Positions 24,055 through 33,735 of a stretch of 64,000 bases of DNA are shown one piece after another (position 1 is the stretch's first letter; every line of letters starts with the position of its first letter). The notes under the pieces were generated by a model. The model made no database searches. It was not told where the DNA came from and saw only the letters and a list, made by a program, of their open reading frames with translations. This DNA comes from Candidatus Ribeiella danica (GTDB taxonomy: Bacteria > Chloroflexota > Chloroflexia > Chloroflexales > Roseiflexaceae): positions 434,001-498,000 of the forward strand of contig JADKFS010000003.1 in NCBI GenBank assembly GCA_016717335.1. Direction: 5' to 3'. A program made the position numbers and the translations under genes.

Positions 24055-27002
24055 CAGGGATACCTTCGCCGCGGGGCGTCGTGTTTGGCTGCGTCGCCGA
24101 GCCGACGCCGCGCTTCTGCGATCAAGCGGCGCGCCTGCTGCGCTCCATCCGTTGGTTCGGCGGCTCGCTGGCGGACGCCGACGTGTTCATCTGCGTCGTC
24201 GGCGCGGTCGACACGGCGCGGCGGGTGGAGTTTGAGGCGCTGGGCGCGCAGGTGCGGGTGGTGCAGCCGTTCAACTCGCTCAATCGATTCTCGAACAAGA
24301 TTCGGTTCCTGGAGCTGCCGGAGCTTGCGCACTACGAGACCGCCGTGCTGCTGGATTGCGACACGGCGCTGGTGCAGGACCCGGCCCCCTACGTTGTGCA
24401 ACCGGCGCTGCAGCTCAAGATCGCCGATCTGCCGACCGTGACAAGCGAGCGGCTGGCGTGGCTGTGCGCCCACTTCGATCTCGCGGCGCCCGCGCCGATC
24501 TACCGGACGACCTGCTCGCAGGAGCCGACGATCTGGTACTGCAACACCGGCGTCATGATCCTGCCCACCGCTTGGATCGCGCGGATTCTGCCGGCCTGGC
24601 GCGATTTCATCCTGCGGCTGTGCGCCGAGCCGGCGCTGCTGGACCTATCCTATAATCACTGCAACCAGGCGGCTATGACGCTGGCCTATATCGCCGGCCC
24701 GCTGCCCTTCGCCGAGCTGCCGGTGGCGATGAACTTTCCGCTGCACCAGACCGGCCGGCTCCCGGCTGAGGCCTTGCTGCGCGAAGACCCGGTCATCTTA
24801 CACTACCACGATCGGGTGGACGCCGATGGCCTGCTGCTCTCGGCGCCCTACCCGCTGGCCCAATCGCGCATCCAGCTGCTCAACGAGCGCCTGCGCGCGG
24901 ATGGGCGTTCGCAGCCGGCGGCACCGGCTCAGCCGTGTGTCGACGGCCGGCCGCCGCCGAGCGACGAGTCTGGCCGCCAAAGCGACGACCAGCATGTACC
25001 GATGCCCTTCATCATCGGGGCCGACCGCAGCGGTGCCGCGCTGCTTGGCATGATGCTGGACAGCCATCCCGATCTCGCGATTCCTCCGGAGACCCACTTC
25101 ATTCCGGAGATCGCGCAGGCTTGCCGGCGCGCAGCCGGCCCGGCCGAATGCTTTGTCGAACGCCTGACCCGGCACGCCCGCTGGCCGGATTTCCAGATCG
25201 ACGCGGAGCACCTGCGCGCCGCAGTCATGGCGCTCGAACCGTTCACCGTCGGCGACGGGCTGCGCGCCTTCTACCGGCTCTATGCCGCGCGCTTCGGCAA
25301 GCCGCGCTATGGCGATAAGACCCCGCCTTACGGCCTCTGCGCCGCGCAGCTCCAGGCACTGCTGCCCGAGGCGCGCTTTGTCCAGCTCATCCGCGATGGT
25401 CGCGACGTGGCTCTCTCACAGCGGATGATGTGGGCCAACAGCCATCCCCTCGACGCGATCGCACGCGATTGGGCGGCGCGCACGCGCGCCGCCCGACGCC
25501 AGGCGCACGAGCTGCGGCACTACCTGGAGGTGCGCTACGAAGACATCGTGCTGGAGCCGGAGGTCACGCTACGGCGGATCTGCGGATTTCTCGACCTGTC
25601 GTGGGATCCCGCAATGCTGGCGTACCACGAGCACGCCAGCAGCCGGCTGGACGAGATCGGGCGGCTGCTCCGCGGCGCCCACGAGTCCGGCGCGCAGCGG
25701 CTTGCCATCCGTCAGCTGGTGAGCCGACCGCCTCAGCCGGAGCACGTCGGGGCCTGGCGACGCGAGCTGTCGCCGGCTGATCTGGCGGCGGTCGAGGCGG
25801 AGGCCGGCGATGTCTTGGAGCAGCTCGGCTACCCGCTCGCGAGCGGCCGTGCCGCCGAGACACCGCAGCGTATCGCCGTCTGCATCACCGGCATGCACCG
25901 CTCGGGAACCTCGCTGGTCGGGCAGATCCTCCATAGCTGCGGGCCATACCTTGGGCCATATCACCGGCTGGCCGCGCCGGCCGCCGACAACCTGGACGGC
26001 TACTGGGAGCACCCCGACTTTCACCAGCTGAATGACGACATTCTGGCGCACTTCGGCGGCGGCTGGGATCTCGCGCCCAACTTCCCGGCAGACTGGGCGG
26101 ATCTGCCGGAGCTGGAGCTGCTGCGCGAGCGGGCGCGAGCGCTGATACGCCAGTTCGACCACCAGCGATTTTGGGGCTGGAAAGACCCGCGCAGCGCGCT
26201 GACCATGCCGTTCTGGCGCCGGCTGATCCCCGGCTTGAAGGTGGTGATCTGCGTGCGCAACCCGCTGGAGGTGGCCCAGTCGTTGAGCCGCCGCGGCATG
26301 TCGTCGCTCGCGTTTGGCCTGCGTCTCTGGCAGACCTACTATGAGCGGCTGCTGGCTATCGTTCCGTCGCAGGACCGGATCGTCACCCACTACGACAGCT
26401 ACTTTGTCGACGCGCTCGCCGAGACAAAGCGCGTGCTGGACTGGCTGAACATGCCATCCTCGACGGAGATTATCCAGCGAGCGTGTAGTGTCGCATCCGA
26501 TGATCTGCGCCACCACCGCGACACGTCAGCCGACTTGCTCGACATTGCGGTGCCGGCAGCTGTGTTGCAGCTCTACGGCCAGCTCTGCGCTGAGGCTGTC
26601 GCGCCGGACAGCGCTGCACTGGTCGACGCCGCGCCCGAGCTCGCCGCCGACACAGGTGATACTCACCCGGACGTATCGGCTGCGCGACTTGCCGGCGCGG
26701 TCGCACTGCTCCGAGCGCACCGGGCTGCGCTGGCGGAGCTGCGCCCGGCGCTCGTGGCGAGCCAGACCGAGCTTGCCGTTCTTCGGCCGGTGCTCGAGGC
26801 GCGTGAGGCCGAGCTGGCGGCTCTCCAGCCGACGCTGGCGGCGCGCGAGGCCGAGATCGCCGGCTTCGCCCGCGAGCTGGCATCGCTGCGCGAGCTAGTG
26901 GCGGCGCGCGAGGTCGAGATCGCCGGCTTCGCCCGCGAGCTGGCATCGCTGCGCGAGCTAGTGGCGGCGCGCGAGGCCGAGATCGCCGGCTTTGCCGTCT
27001 AG
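24051..27002 (+). CDS. Glycosyltransferase-sulfotransferase-sulfotransferase fusion with coiled-coil tail
   Basis: A 983-residue protein starting with the ATG of an ATGA overlap. Residues 1-290: GT-A-like transferase ('AVLLDCDTALVQDP', 'WYCNTGVMIL'). Residues ~320-590: sulfotransferase, with PAPS-loop-like 'PFIIGADRSGAALLGMMLD' and 'FVQLIRDGRDVALSQRMM'. Residues ~606-840: a second sulfotransferase, 'IAVCITGMHRSGTSLVGQIL' and 'KVVICVRNPLEVAQSL'. Residues ~880-983: heptad-like coiled coil built of a 21-residue repeat ('AREAEIAGFARELASLREL'). The frame stops abruptly in the middle of a repeat unit, so a longer ancestral protein may have been truncated. It suggests a sulfated surface glycan. Confidence 0.88.
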   Translation: MTGIPSPRGVVFGCVAEPTPRFCDQAARLLRSIRWFGGSLADADVFICVVGAVDTARRVEFEALGAQVRVVQPFNSLNRFSNKIRFLELPELAHYETAVLLDCDTALVQDPAPYVVQPALQLKIADLPTVTSERLAWLCAHFDLAAPAPIYRTTCSQEPTIWYCNTGVMILPTAWIARILPAWRDFILRLCAEPALLDLSYNHCNQAAMTLAYIAGPLPFAELPVAMNFPLHQTGRLPAEALLREDPVILHYHDRVDADGLLLSAPYPLAQSRIQLLNERLRADGRSQPAAPAQPCVDGRPPPSDESGRQSDDQHVPMPFIIGADRSGAALLGMMLDSHPDLAIPPETHFIPEIAQACRRAAGPAECFVERLTRHARWPDFQIDAEHLRAAVMALEPFTVGDGLRAFYRLYAARFGKPRYGDKTPPYGLCAAQLQALLPEARFVQLIRDGRDVALSQRMMWANSHPLDAIARDWAARTRAARRQAHELRHYLEVRYEDIVLEPEVTLRRICGFLDLSWDPAMLAYHEHASSRLDEIGRLLRGAHESGAQRLAIRQLVSRPPQPEHVGAWRRELSPADLAAVEAEAGDVLEQLGYPLASGRAAETPQRIAVCITGMHRSGTSLVGQILHSCGPYLGPYHRLAAPAADNLDGYWEHPDFHQLNDDILAHFGGGWDLAPNFPADWADLPELELLRERARALIRQFDHQRFWGWKDPRSALTMPFWRRLIPGLKVVICVRNPLEVAQSLSRRGMSSLAFGLRLWQTYYERLLAIVPSQDRIVTHYDSYFVDALAETKRVLDWLNMPSSTEIIQRACSVASDDLRHHRDTSADLLDIAVPAAVLQLYGQLCAEAVAPDSAALVDAAPELAADTGDTHPDVSAARLAGAVALLRAHRAALAELRPALVASQTELAVLRPVLEAREAELAALQPTLAAREAEIAGFARELASLRELVAAREVEIAGFARELASLRELVAAREAEIAGFAV
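26838..27000 (+). repeat. 63-bp tandem repeat encoding a coiled coil
   Basis: Units start at 26838, 26901 and 26964, each beginning GCGGCGCGCGAGG. The third unit is cut by the stop codon. The near-identity at the DNA level points to recent expansion or contraction. Confidence 0.92.
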
Positions 27003-27364
27003 GGTGACTGATTACGCATCACGTCGGCGACAACGCGCTGATTGGGCCCAAGCGGCGACATCGTGCCGTAGCACGTCCAAGCCTGCGGAGGGTAGTCGTT
27101 CCGAACCTCGAAACGATCTACCGAGCTTGAGGCCAGCCTCTCAGAGTTCGATAGATCGTACAGCAATACTTCAGCCCGGTTGGAAGCGCTGTCAGCTTCC
27201 GGAGCGTGGAAGTCGTCGAGGCGCCGGCCGATCGTGTCGAGGTAGTCGGTGATCAGCCCCCGCTCGTCGAATTGAAACGCCCCGGATCTATGCGCCATGA
27301 GCACCCACAGCCGCGGCTTTCCTCGTTCGATGTCGACCTGGCGCAGGTAGTCGCGCGGGTCCGC
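26999..27364 (-). pseudogene. C-terminal continuation of the GT39-like protein beyond an in-frame TGA
   Basis: After the TGA at 27365-27367 the same frame stays open for 121 codons, and its translation ('ADPRDYLRQVDIERGKPRLW', then 'RGLITDYLDTIGRRLDDFH') reads as a natural C-terminus of a GT39-like protein, with a codon bias like the rest. The final TAG shares CTAG with the stop of the convergent gene. Either a nonsense mutation or a sequencing error has split one gene. An ATG at 27304 could start a separate short product, but no ribosome site is clear. Confidence 0.75.
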
Positions 27365-28702
27365 TCAATTGCAGTCTCCGATGCGAATGTCGCCCTCGAG
27401 CGGAATGAGCCTGGCGTAGTACAGAAACGCCTGCCCGGCGCCGTAGTACACCCACAGCGCGTCCCCCGGCTTCCAGCGATCCGACACGTACTGCATGACC
27501 GGGCGAAGGTGCTCCGGCGCGCGCGGCGGCGGCTGCTGCGCGAGCGTGGCGAGCGCCAACGGGACGAGCAGCGCGGGGGCGTACTCGCCGAGTGGGCGTC
27601 GAACCACAAGCCTTCCGACACACTCGGCCCCAGCCACGACGAGCAGCAACAGTGACGGCAGGAGAAACAGGCTTACGCGCGTGCCAACGGGATAAGCCTG
27701 TGCCGCGGCCGCCGCCAGGGCCAGCACCACCGGGCCAGCAACCGCCACTCCGCGCGCGGGGGCGCGGCGGAGAATCGCAACGGCGCCGATCGCCAGCAGG
27801 GCGGCAAACAGGGCCGGCCACGGGTAGTGCAGCGATCCGTCGAACGCACCGAGCGCCGGCGGCGGCCCGGCGAAGACATTCTGCGCGGTGGCCCACAGCC
27901 ACGCCAGCGATCCTTCGCGCGGCATGAACGCCTGTGCCCAGAAGCGATGCAGGTAGGCGTTATCTACCGCGGCCATCGTCCAGGAGCCGTACGTAGCTGC
28001 GGCGACGACGGCAGCGGCCCACGAGGCGACGAGGGCCAGCCGATTCAACCGGTCAGGCCGGGGCGTCAGCAGGGCGTCCGTAAGCACGACCGCGCCCGCG
28101 ACGGTTATCGGAAACACCGCCGCCTGCGAGCAGAAGAGCAGCGGCAGCGAGACGAGCGCAAACCCACACGCCGAGCGACGCGATAGCGACTGGAGCGGGA
28201 GCCGAATCGCGATCGCGATGACCAGCAATGTCACGGCGATATCAGAGGAGTACTGCTTGAGGTTGGATGAAAAAAAGATCAGCGGAATAGCGGTGGAGAA
28301 CATGAGCGTCGCGACGACGGCGCCGACCGGCCGCAGCACCGAGCGCGCAACTACGAAGAACAGCGCCGGGCTGGCGATGCCGGCCACAAACGGAACCAGC
28401 CGCAATGCGTATTCGGAGGGCCCCAGCAATGCGACCGACAGCTTGATCCCTAGCAGGAAGCCGGGCGGCGCCACTTGACCGAAGTCGAGCGAGCCGAAGA
28501 GCTGCCAAGGGCGTCGATCGAGCACATTCCGGGCAATCGCGGCCTCGTCGACCCAGATCGAGGGGTTCGCGGCGTACTGCCAGACGCGTAGCGCGACGCC
28601 CGCGAGGATGGCGGCCAGGGCCAGCCACCGCCACCGGAAACGCTCACGCTGCCGCGGGCCTGCTTCCCCAGCGGCGAGGTGGCTGGCTGCCGCCTTTAGC
28701 AT
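27365..28702 (-). CDS. GT39-like polytopic glycosyltransferase, prematurely stopped
   Basis: A 445-residue membrane protein with about ten hydrophobic segments. The first extracellular loop carries 'ANPSIWVDEAAIARNVL', the D-E pair typical of family-39/ArnT-like transferases that use lipid-linked sugars. 'FFSSNLKQYSSDIAVTLL' is also characteristic. The frame ends at a TGA (27365-27367) inside what looks like the soluble C-terminal region; translation continues sensibly downstream (26999-27364). The start ATG overlaps the ABC transporter stop by 7 bases, so it is co-transcribed with the minus-strand exporters. Confidence 0.85.
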   Translation of the reverse strand: MLKAAASHLAAGEAGPRQRERFRWRWLALAAILAGVALRVWQYAANPSIWVDEAAIARNVLDRRPWQLFGSLDFGQVAPPGFLLGIKLSVALLGPSEYALRLVPFVAGIASPALFFVVARSVLRPVGAVVATLMFSTAIPLIFFSSNLKQYSSDIAVTLLVIAIAIRLPLQSLSRRSACGFALVSLPLLFCSQAAVFPITVAGAVVLTDALLTPRPDRLNRLALVASWAAAVVAAATYGSWTMAAVDNAYLHRFWAQAFMPREGSLAWLWATAQNVFAGPPPALGAFDGSLHYPWPALFAALLAIGAVAILRRAPARGVAVAGPVVLALAAAAAQAYPVGTRVSLFLLPSLLLLVVAGAECVGRLVVRRPLGEYAPALLVPLALATLAQQPPPRAPEHLRPVMQYVSDRWKPGDALWVYYGAGQAFLYYARLIPLEGDIRIGDCN

Positions 28703-30534
28703 ATCTGCTCATCTGTCGCCACATCCACAAACCGTCGGTCGTACAGCTGCCGATACAGCCCGCCTTGCGCCACCAGGGTCTGGTGTTGCCCCCGCTCGAC
28801 GATGCGCCCGGCGTGCACGACACAGATGAGATCGGCGTTGCGAATGGTGCTGAGCCGATGCGCGATCACGATCGCCGTGCGCCCCGCGAGCAAGCGCTGC
28901 AGCGCCTCTTGAATCAGCTGCTCGGTCAGCGTGTCCACGCTCGCGGTCGCCTCATCCAGAATCAGAATGTGCGGATCGGCCAGCACCGCCCGCGCCATGC
29001 AGATCAGCTGGCGCTGCCCAACTGAGAGGTTGACGCCGCCCTCCTGAATGTCGGTCGCGTACCCGTCGGGCAGCGTGGCGATGAACTCGTGCGCGTTCGC
29101 CAGGCGCGCGGCGTCTTCAACCTCGCGCGGGGTCGCGTCCAGATGGCCGAAGCAAATGTTGTCGGCGATCGTGCCTGAGAACAAAAACGGCTCCTGCGGC
29201 ACGATGCCGGTCTGCCGCCGCAGCGAGCGCTGCGCGACCGCGCGCACGTCGGTGCCGTCGATCAGCACCGCGCCTTTCGTCGCATCGTACAGGCGGGCGA
29301 TCAGGTTCGCGATCGACGTCTTGCCTGCGCCGGTCGGCCCGACCAGCGCGATGGTCTGCCCTGGCTCGATGATCAGATTCAGGTCGTGCAGCACATAGGC
29401 CTCGTCGCGGTACGCGAACGAGACGCCCGCAAGCTCGATCCGCCCGGCGATCGGCGGCATGTCCGGCGCATCGGGCGCGTCGCGCACAGCGGGCGGCGTG
29501 TCGAGCAGCTCCAGGACGCGCTCGCCGCCCGCCATCGCCGATTGCATCGTCGTGTAGAGCTGGCTTAGCTCCTGAATCGGGTCGAAAAAGCGCGTGACAT
29601 ACGCGAGAAATGCGACGACCACGCCGATCGTCAGCTGGCTGTCGATCACCGCGCGCCCGCCGAACCACAAGACAATCCCGGTCGCGAGCATGCCCAGAAC
29701 TTCGACCGCCGGCAGGAACAGGAACGACAGCGTCATCGCGGCGACGTTCGCGTCACGGTTCGCGCCGTTCACTTCGTCGAAGCGCTCCTGCGACGGCTCT
29801 TCTTGCGCGAATGCCTGGATGACGCGAATCCCCGTGATGTTCTCCGCTAGGTTGCCGACCACCTCGGCGACCCGGTTGCGCGTCTGCCGAAATGCGACCT
29901 GGGCCTGGCGCGCGAACAGCCAGGTCGCGAGCAGCATCAGCGGCAGGACCGTGAACGTGATCAGCGCGAGGCGCAGGCTCAGCGAAAGCATCACCACAAT
30001 GATGCCGATCAGCACGAATACATCTTCCACAAACGTGATCAGGCCCTGCGACAGCAAATCGTTGATCACCGCGACATCGTTGATCACGCGCGATATCGTC
30101 ACGCCGACGATGTGCGTATCGTGATACCCGAGCGGAAGATCCTGCAAGTGGCGAAAGAGCTGGCCGCGCAGTGTCGCCAAGACCTGGTCGCCGATCCAGG
30201 ATAGAACATATTGGAGCACGGCCGTCGTCGCATAGATCGCGACAAAGATCGCCATGAGCGCGAGCGCAAGCTGTGTTAACCCTGCAAGATCGCCGCTTGC
30301 GATCGACTGGTCGATCGCCACTTTGATCAGGTACGGCACGCTCAGCGTCAGCGCCGCCGATATGAGCACGAACGTGATCGCGATGGTCATACGCAGCCAG
30401 TACGGGCGCAAGTACGCCAAGAGCCGCACGACGATGCGCAGATCGAACGCTTTGCCCGCCTGCTGTTTGCCAAACTCCCGTATGGCGCCGCGCGGGCCCA
30501 TGTTCGACCCCGAAGAGCCGATTGAGATGCTCAT
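28696..30534 (-). CDS. ABC exporter half-transporter (fused membrane and ATPase domains)
   Basis: A 612-residue type IV ABC exporter. Residues ~40-330 hold six membrane helices, residues ~360-600 the ATPase: Walker A 'LVGPTGAGKTSIANL', Q-loop 'GIVPQEPFLFSGTI', signature 'LSVGQRQLICMARA' and Walker B 'ILILDEATASVDT'. The signature is LSVGQ rather than LSGGQ, while the Walker B glutamate is present. With the adjacent exporter at 30684 (LSGGQ) it probably forms a heterodimer for lipid, drug or glycolipid export. The two genes are separated by a 94-bp dispersed repeat. Confidence 0.92.
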   Translation of the reverse strand: MSISIGSSGSNMGPRGAIREFGKQQAGKAFDLRIVVRLLAYLRPYWLRMTIAITFVLISAALTLSVPYLIKVAIDQSIASGDLAGLTQLALALMAIFVAIYATTAVLQYVLSWIGDQVLATLRGQLFRHLQDLPLGYHDTHIVGVTISRVINDVAVINDLLSQGLITFVEDVFVLIGIIVVMLSLSLRLALITFTVLPLMLLATWLFARQAQVAFRQTRNRVAEVVGNLAENITGIRVIQAFAQEEPSQERFDEVNGANRDANVAAMTLSFLFLPAVEVLGMLATGIVLWFGGRAVIDSQLTIGVVVAFLAYVTRFFDPIQELSQLYTTMQSAMAGGERVLELLDTPPAVRDAPDAPDMPPIAGRIELAGVSFAYRDEAYVLHDLNLIIEPGQTIALVGPTGAGKTSIANLIARLYDATKGAVLIDGTDVRAVAQRSLRRQTGIVPQEPFLFSGTIADNICFGHLDATPREVEDAARLANAHEFIATLPDGYATDIQEGGVNLSVGQRQLICMARAVLADPHILILDEATASVDTLTEQLIQEALQRLLAGRTAIVIAHRLSTIRNADLICVVHAGRIVERGQHQTLVAQGGLYRQLYDRRFVDVATDEQIC

Positions 30535-30562
30535 AAGACGCTTCCTCGATCAAGAAATCTTA

Positions 30563-30656
30563 TAGCTGTGAGCAAAAGCATTGAGCCGCTACGCACGAAC
30601 GAGCTGCCGTCGTGATGCGATGCGTCGTACTGCCGACTGGCTCCTGCCGACTGCCC
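30563..30656 (+). repeat. 94-bp dispersed repeat, copy 2 of 3
   Basis: Same length and ends as 606-699, about 10 mismatches to it. It sits in the 149-base gap between the two co-directional exporter genes and would be transcribed as the complement in their mRNA. Confidence 0.92.
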
Positions 30657-30683
30657 GCTGGTATCATGTTCCGGCCCTGTCGC

Positions 30684-32483
30684 TCACTGCTGCTCCTGCC
30701 CGCGGAGCTGCTGGCGGTACACCTCGGCGTAGAGCGCGGAGGTGCGCAGCAGCTGCTCGTGCGCGCCGCGCGCCGCGATGCGCCCGTGCTCCAACACAAG
30801 CACCACATCCGCCATCCGCAGCGTCGAGAGCCGCTGCGCGATAATGAACGACGTGCGCCCGCGCATCAGGCGCTCCAGCGCCTGCTGAATCAGCTGCTCC
30901 GTCTCGGTGTCCACGCTCGCCGTCGCGTCGTCGAGGAGCAAAATGCGCGGGTCCTTCAGCAGCGCGCGCGCGATCGCGACGCGCTGGCGCTGCCCGCCTG
31001 AAAGCGTGACGCCGCGCTCGCCGACCAGCGTCTCGTAGCCATCCGGCAGCGCGGCGATGAAATCGTGGGCCTGCGCCGCGCGCGCGGCTTCGACGATCGC
31101 GTCCATGCCCGCGCCGGGGCGGCCAAACGCGATATTCTCGCGCATGGTCGTCGCGAACAGGAGCGTGTCCTGGAGCACGATGCCGATCTGATCGCGCAGC
31201 GAGCTGAGCGTGACGTCGCGAATATCGTGGCCGTCGATCGTGATGCGCCCGGCCGTCACATCATAAAAGCGCGGGATCAGGTTGATCACGGTCGACTTGC
31301 CGGCGCCGGTCATGCCGATCAGCGCGATCACCTGGCCCGGCTGGGCCTCGAACGAGATGTCGTTGAGCACGGACATGCGGCCGGCATAGGCGAACGAAAC
31401 ATGCTCGAAACGCACATCGCCGCGGATCGGCGGCAGGGAGACCGCGCCGGGCGCGTCGCGCACCTCCGACTGCGTGTCGAGGATCTCAAAGACGCGGGCG
31501 CCGGCCGCCGAGGCGACCGCCAGCGCCGGCACGATCTGCCCCAGCCGGCGCACCGGCGATGCCAGCTGCGCCAAGTAGGTCGTGAATGCGACCAGCTCGC
31601 CGAGCGTGAGCTGCCCTTGCACCACCAGCCGCCCGCCGTACCAGATAATGATCACCGTGCTGATGTTCGCGATGAAATCCATCAGCGGCGTGTTGATCGC
31701 TTCGAGTCGTGACGCGCGCACCGACAGATCGAACCAGCGATTGTTCTCCTGGTCGAAGCGCGCGATCTCGGCATCTTCTTGCGCAAACACTTTGACCACG
31801 CGCGCGCCGCGCAGATTCTGCTCGAGCCGCGTGGTGAGCACGGCGAGCTGCTGCTGCACCGCCAGCGAGATCGGGCGCAGCCGCCGCCCCAGGTACAGCG
31901 CGCGATGCCCGAGGAACGGCAGCATCGCGAGCGCGAGCAGCGCCAGGCGCGGATTCATCCAGATCAGGATCGCGGCCGAGCCCAGCATCAGGACGGTGCT
32001 GTCGACCAGGCGCAAGAAGGCGCGCCCGGTCACAAAGCGCACGCGCTCGACATCTTGCATCGTGCGCGACAAGAGCTGCCCCGTCCGCGTGCGATCGTGG
32101 TAGGCAAACGACAGCTCGGCAAACTTGCGATGCAGCGCGTTCCGCAAATCGTACGCGACGCTCTGCGACGCCTGCTCGGTCCAGCGCCCTTGCCAGAACG
32201 TCAGCGTGCCCTTCACAAGCGTCAACACCAGGAGCGCGATCACCGCTTCCAGCAGCAGAGCGGTATCCTTGCCGCCGATGCCGCGATCCACAATCCAGCG
32301 AATGAACTGCGGGATCGCGAGCGTGAGCGCGTTGATGCCGACGAGCGCAAGGTACGCGCCCAGCGTCATGCGCCAGTACGATCGCAGATAGGTCAGACAG
32401 CGCGCGAGCACCCGCGCCGAGCTGGCCCCAGGCAAGGGCAGCGGCGCCGGGATGTTGGGTGTATTCGTCCGCGGGATTCGCAT
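30684..32483 (-). CDS. ABC exporter half-transporter
   Basis: A 599-residue ABC exporter: membrane domain at residues ~40-320, ATPase ~350-590 with Walker A 'LIGMTGAGKSTVINL', 'GIVLQDTLLFATTM', signature 'LSGGQRQRVAIARA' and Walker B 'RILLLDDATASVDT'. The Walker B motif ends in Asp (DD) instead of the catalytic Glu, a feature of heterodimeric exporters with one degenerate ATP site. The partner at 28696 has the Glu, which supports pairing of the two. ATG 32483 is chosen because GAGGAAGC lies upstream and the codons before it are unlike coding sequence. Confidence 0.92.
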   Translation of the reverse strand: MRIPRTNTPNIPAPLPLPGASSARVLARCLTYLRSYWRMTLGAYLALVGINALTLAIPQFIRWIVDRGIGGKDTALLLEAVIALLVLTLVKGTLTFWQGRWTEQASQSVAYDLRNALHRKFAELSFAYHDRTRTGQLLSRTMQDVERVRFVTGRAFLRLVDSTVLMLGSAAILIWMNPRLALLALAMLPFLGHRALYLGRRLRPISLAVQQQLAVLTTRLEQNLRGARVVKVFAQEDAEIARFDQENNRWFDLSVRASRLEAINTPLMDFIANISTVIIIWYGGRLVVQGQLTLGELVAFTTYLAQLASPVRRLGQIVPALAVASAAGARVFEILDTQSEVRDAPGAVSLPPIRGDVRFEHVSFAYAGRMSVLNDISFEAQPGQVIALIGMTGAGKSTVINLIPRFYDVTAGRITIDGHDIRDVTLSSLRDQIGIVLQDTLLFATTMRENIAFGRPGAGMDAIVEAARAAQAHDFIAALPDGYETLVGERGVTLSGGQRQRVAIARALLKDPRILLLDDATASVDTETEQLIQQALERLMRGRTSFIIAQRLSTLRMADVVLVLEHGRIAARGAHEQLLRTSALYAEVYRQQLRGQEQQ

Positions 32484-32547
32484 GGAACGCTTCCTCGGCT
32501 GGCGTTGTGCGCGTGACGCCCCGCACTGTATCACCGATCGGCAAGCC

Positions 32548-33375
32548 TCAGTGCCCGGTCGTGTCGGAGTCGACGCCCAGCTCGGCGCCCGTGTCGAGCG
32601 CCGAGATCGAGGCGATCTCGGCGCTGGTAAGCGCGAAGTCGAAGATGTCGATATTCTGGGCGAGCCGGCCGGGATCGGCTGACTTCGGGATTGGCGCCAG
32701 ACCAAGCTCGATGTGCCAGCGCAACACGATCTGCCCTGGCATCTTGCCGTGCTTCGCGGCGAGCGCCGCCACCGCGGGATCGTTCAGGAGATCGGTCCCG
32801 GGGCCTAGCGGCCCCCATGCGACCGTGACAATTTCCTGCGCGCTGTCGTAGGCGCGCTGTTCGGGCCGCGTGATGCGTGGGTTCAGCTGAATCTGGTTGA
32901 CCGCGGGCCGGATGCTGGCTTCGGCCAGCAGGCGATCGATATGCGCGGGCTTGAAGTTGGAGACCCCGATCGATCGCGCCTTGCCGGCCGCGACCAGCTT
33001 TTCGAACGTCTTCCACGTGGAGACGTACTGGTCGCGCTGGGGTAAGGGCCAGTGGATGAGCAGCAGATCGACGTAGTCCAGGCCAAGCCGCTGCAGGGAT
33101 TCGTCCAAGCCCGCGATCGCGCGGTCGCCGCCTTGAAACGCGCCGTCCAGCTTGGTGGTGATGAAGAGGTCTTCGCGGCGCAGGCCGCTGTCGCGGATGC
33201 CCTGGCCGACGCCGCGCTCGTTGCCGTAGCGGTAGGCGGTGTCGATGTGCCGGTACCCGGCCTGCACCGCCGTGACGATCACCGGAGCTACCTCTGCATC
33301 GCTGAGCGGCCAGGTGCCAAGGCCGATCTGCGGCATGCGGTTGCCGTCGTTGAGCAGGAGTGTCGGTGCGGTCAT
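32548..33375 (-). CDS. Aldo/keto reductase
   Basis: A 275-residue NADPH-dependent (beta/alpha)8 oxidoreductase of the AKR5-like group. The catalytic tetrad is visible as D45 and Y50 ('HIDTAYRYGNE'), K75 ('ITTKLDG') and H108 ('LLLIHWP'). 'GVSNFKPAHIDRLL' and the C-terminal 'PIPKSADPGRLAQN' cofactor segment are present. It reduces carbonyl compounds; the substrate is unknown. The ATG at 33375 has GAAAGG upstream; an in-frame extension to 33633 has no homology. Confidence 0.93.
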   Translation of the reverse strand: MTAPTLLLNDGNRMPQIGLGTWPLSDAEVAPVIVTAVQAGYRHIDTAYRYGNERGVGQGIRDSGLRREDLFITTKLDGAFQGGDRAIAGLDESLQRLGLDYVDLLLIHWPLPQRDQYVSTWKTFEKLVAAGKARSIGVSNFKPAHIDRLLAEASIRPAVNQIQLNPRITRPEQRAYDSAQEIVTVAWGPLGPGTDLLNDPAVAALAAKHGKMPGQIVLRWHIELGLAPIPKSADPGRLAQNIDIFDFALTSAEIASISALDTGAELGVDSDTTGH

Positions 33376-33661
33376 GGTTTGAACCTTTCGTTTGCGACTC
33401 GGATCTTGCCAGAGCTTCAGACGGGCGCTGAGCACAATCATAGCACGCCCTGGCGTCGTGCGCCGCGCGGGGGTGTGCGATGAGCGAATCGGCGGAACAC
33501 CCAAAAGGACGCGCGCGGGAACGCCCGCGGGGACGTTCAGGGAATGCCTCTCCGCTAAACTAGCTGCGAGTGCGTAGGAGTGCGCCGGCTCGGGCCAGGC
33601 CATTCGGCCGGCCCCGCCGGGCTTCCATCGCAAGACATAGTTCTTGCGAGCTTTACAGCTA

Positions 33662-33730
33662 GGTGGGGTGTGGGGGCGGCGAAGCCGCCCCCACCTGAGA
33701 GGTTTGGAGGGGTCGGAGGCCCCTCCAAAC
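33662..33730 (+). repeat. Paired-hairpin element, copy A
   Basis: First hairpin TGGGGGCGGC-GAA-GCCGCCCCCA (from 33671), second hairpin GTTTGGAGGGG...CCCCTCCAAAC (33702-33730). Same architecture as 45582-45655 and 51358-51434. It abuts a GNAT remnant. Confidence 0.9.
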
Positions 33731-33735
33731 TCCCC

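Noticed and set aside
27365..27367. TGA as a selenocysteine codon in the GT39-like gene
   Set aside because: No selenoprotein is known in this family at that place, and no SECIS-like hairpin directly follows; nonsense or sequencing error is simpler.
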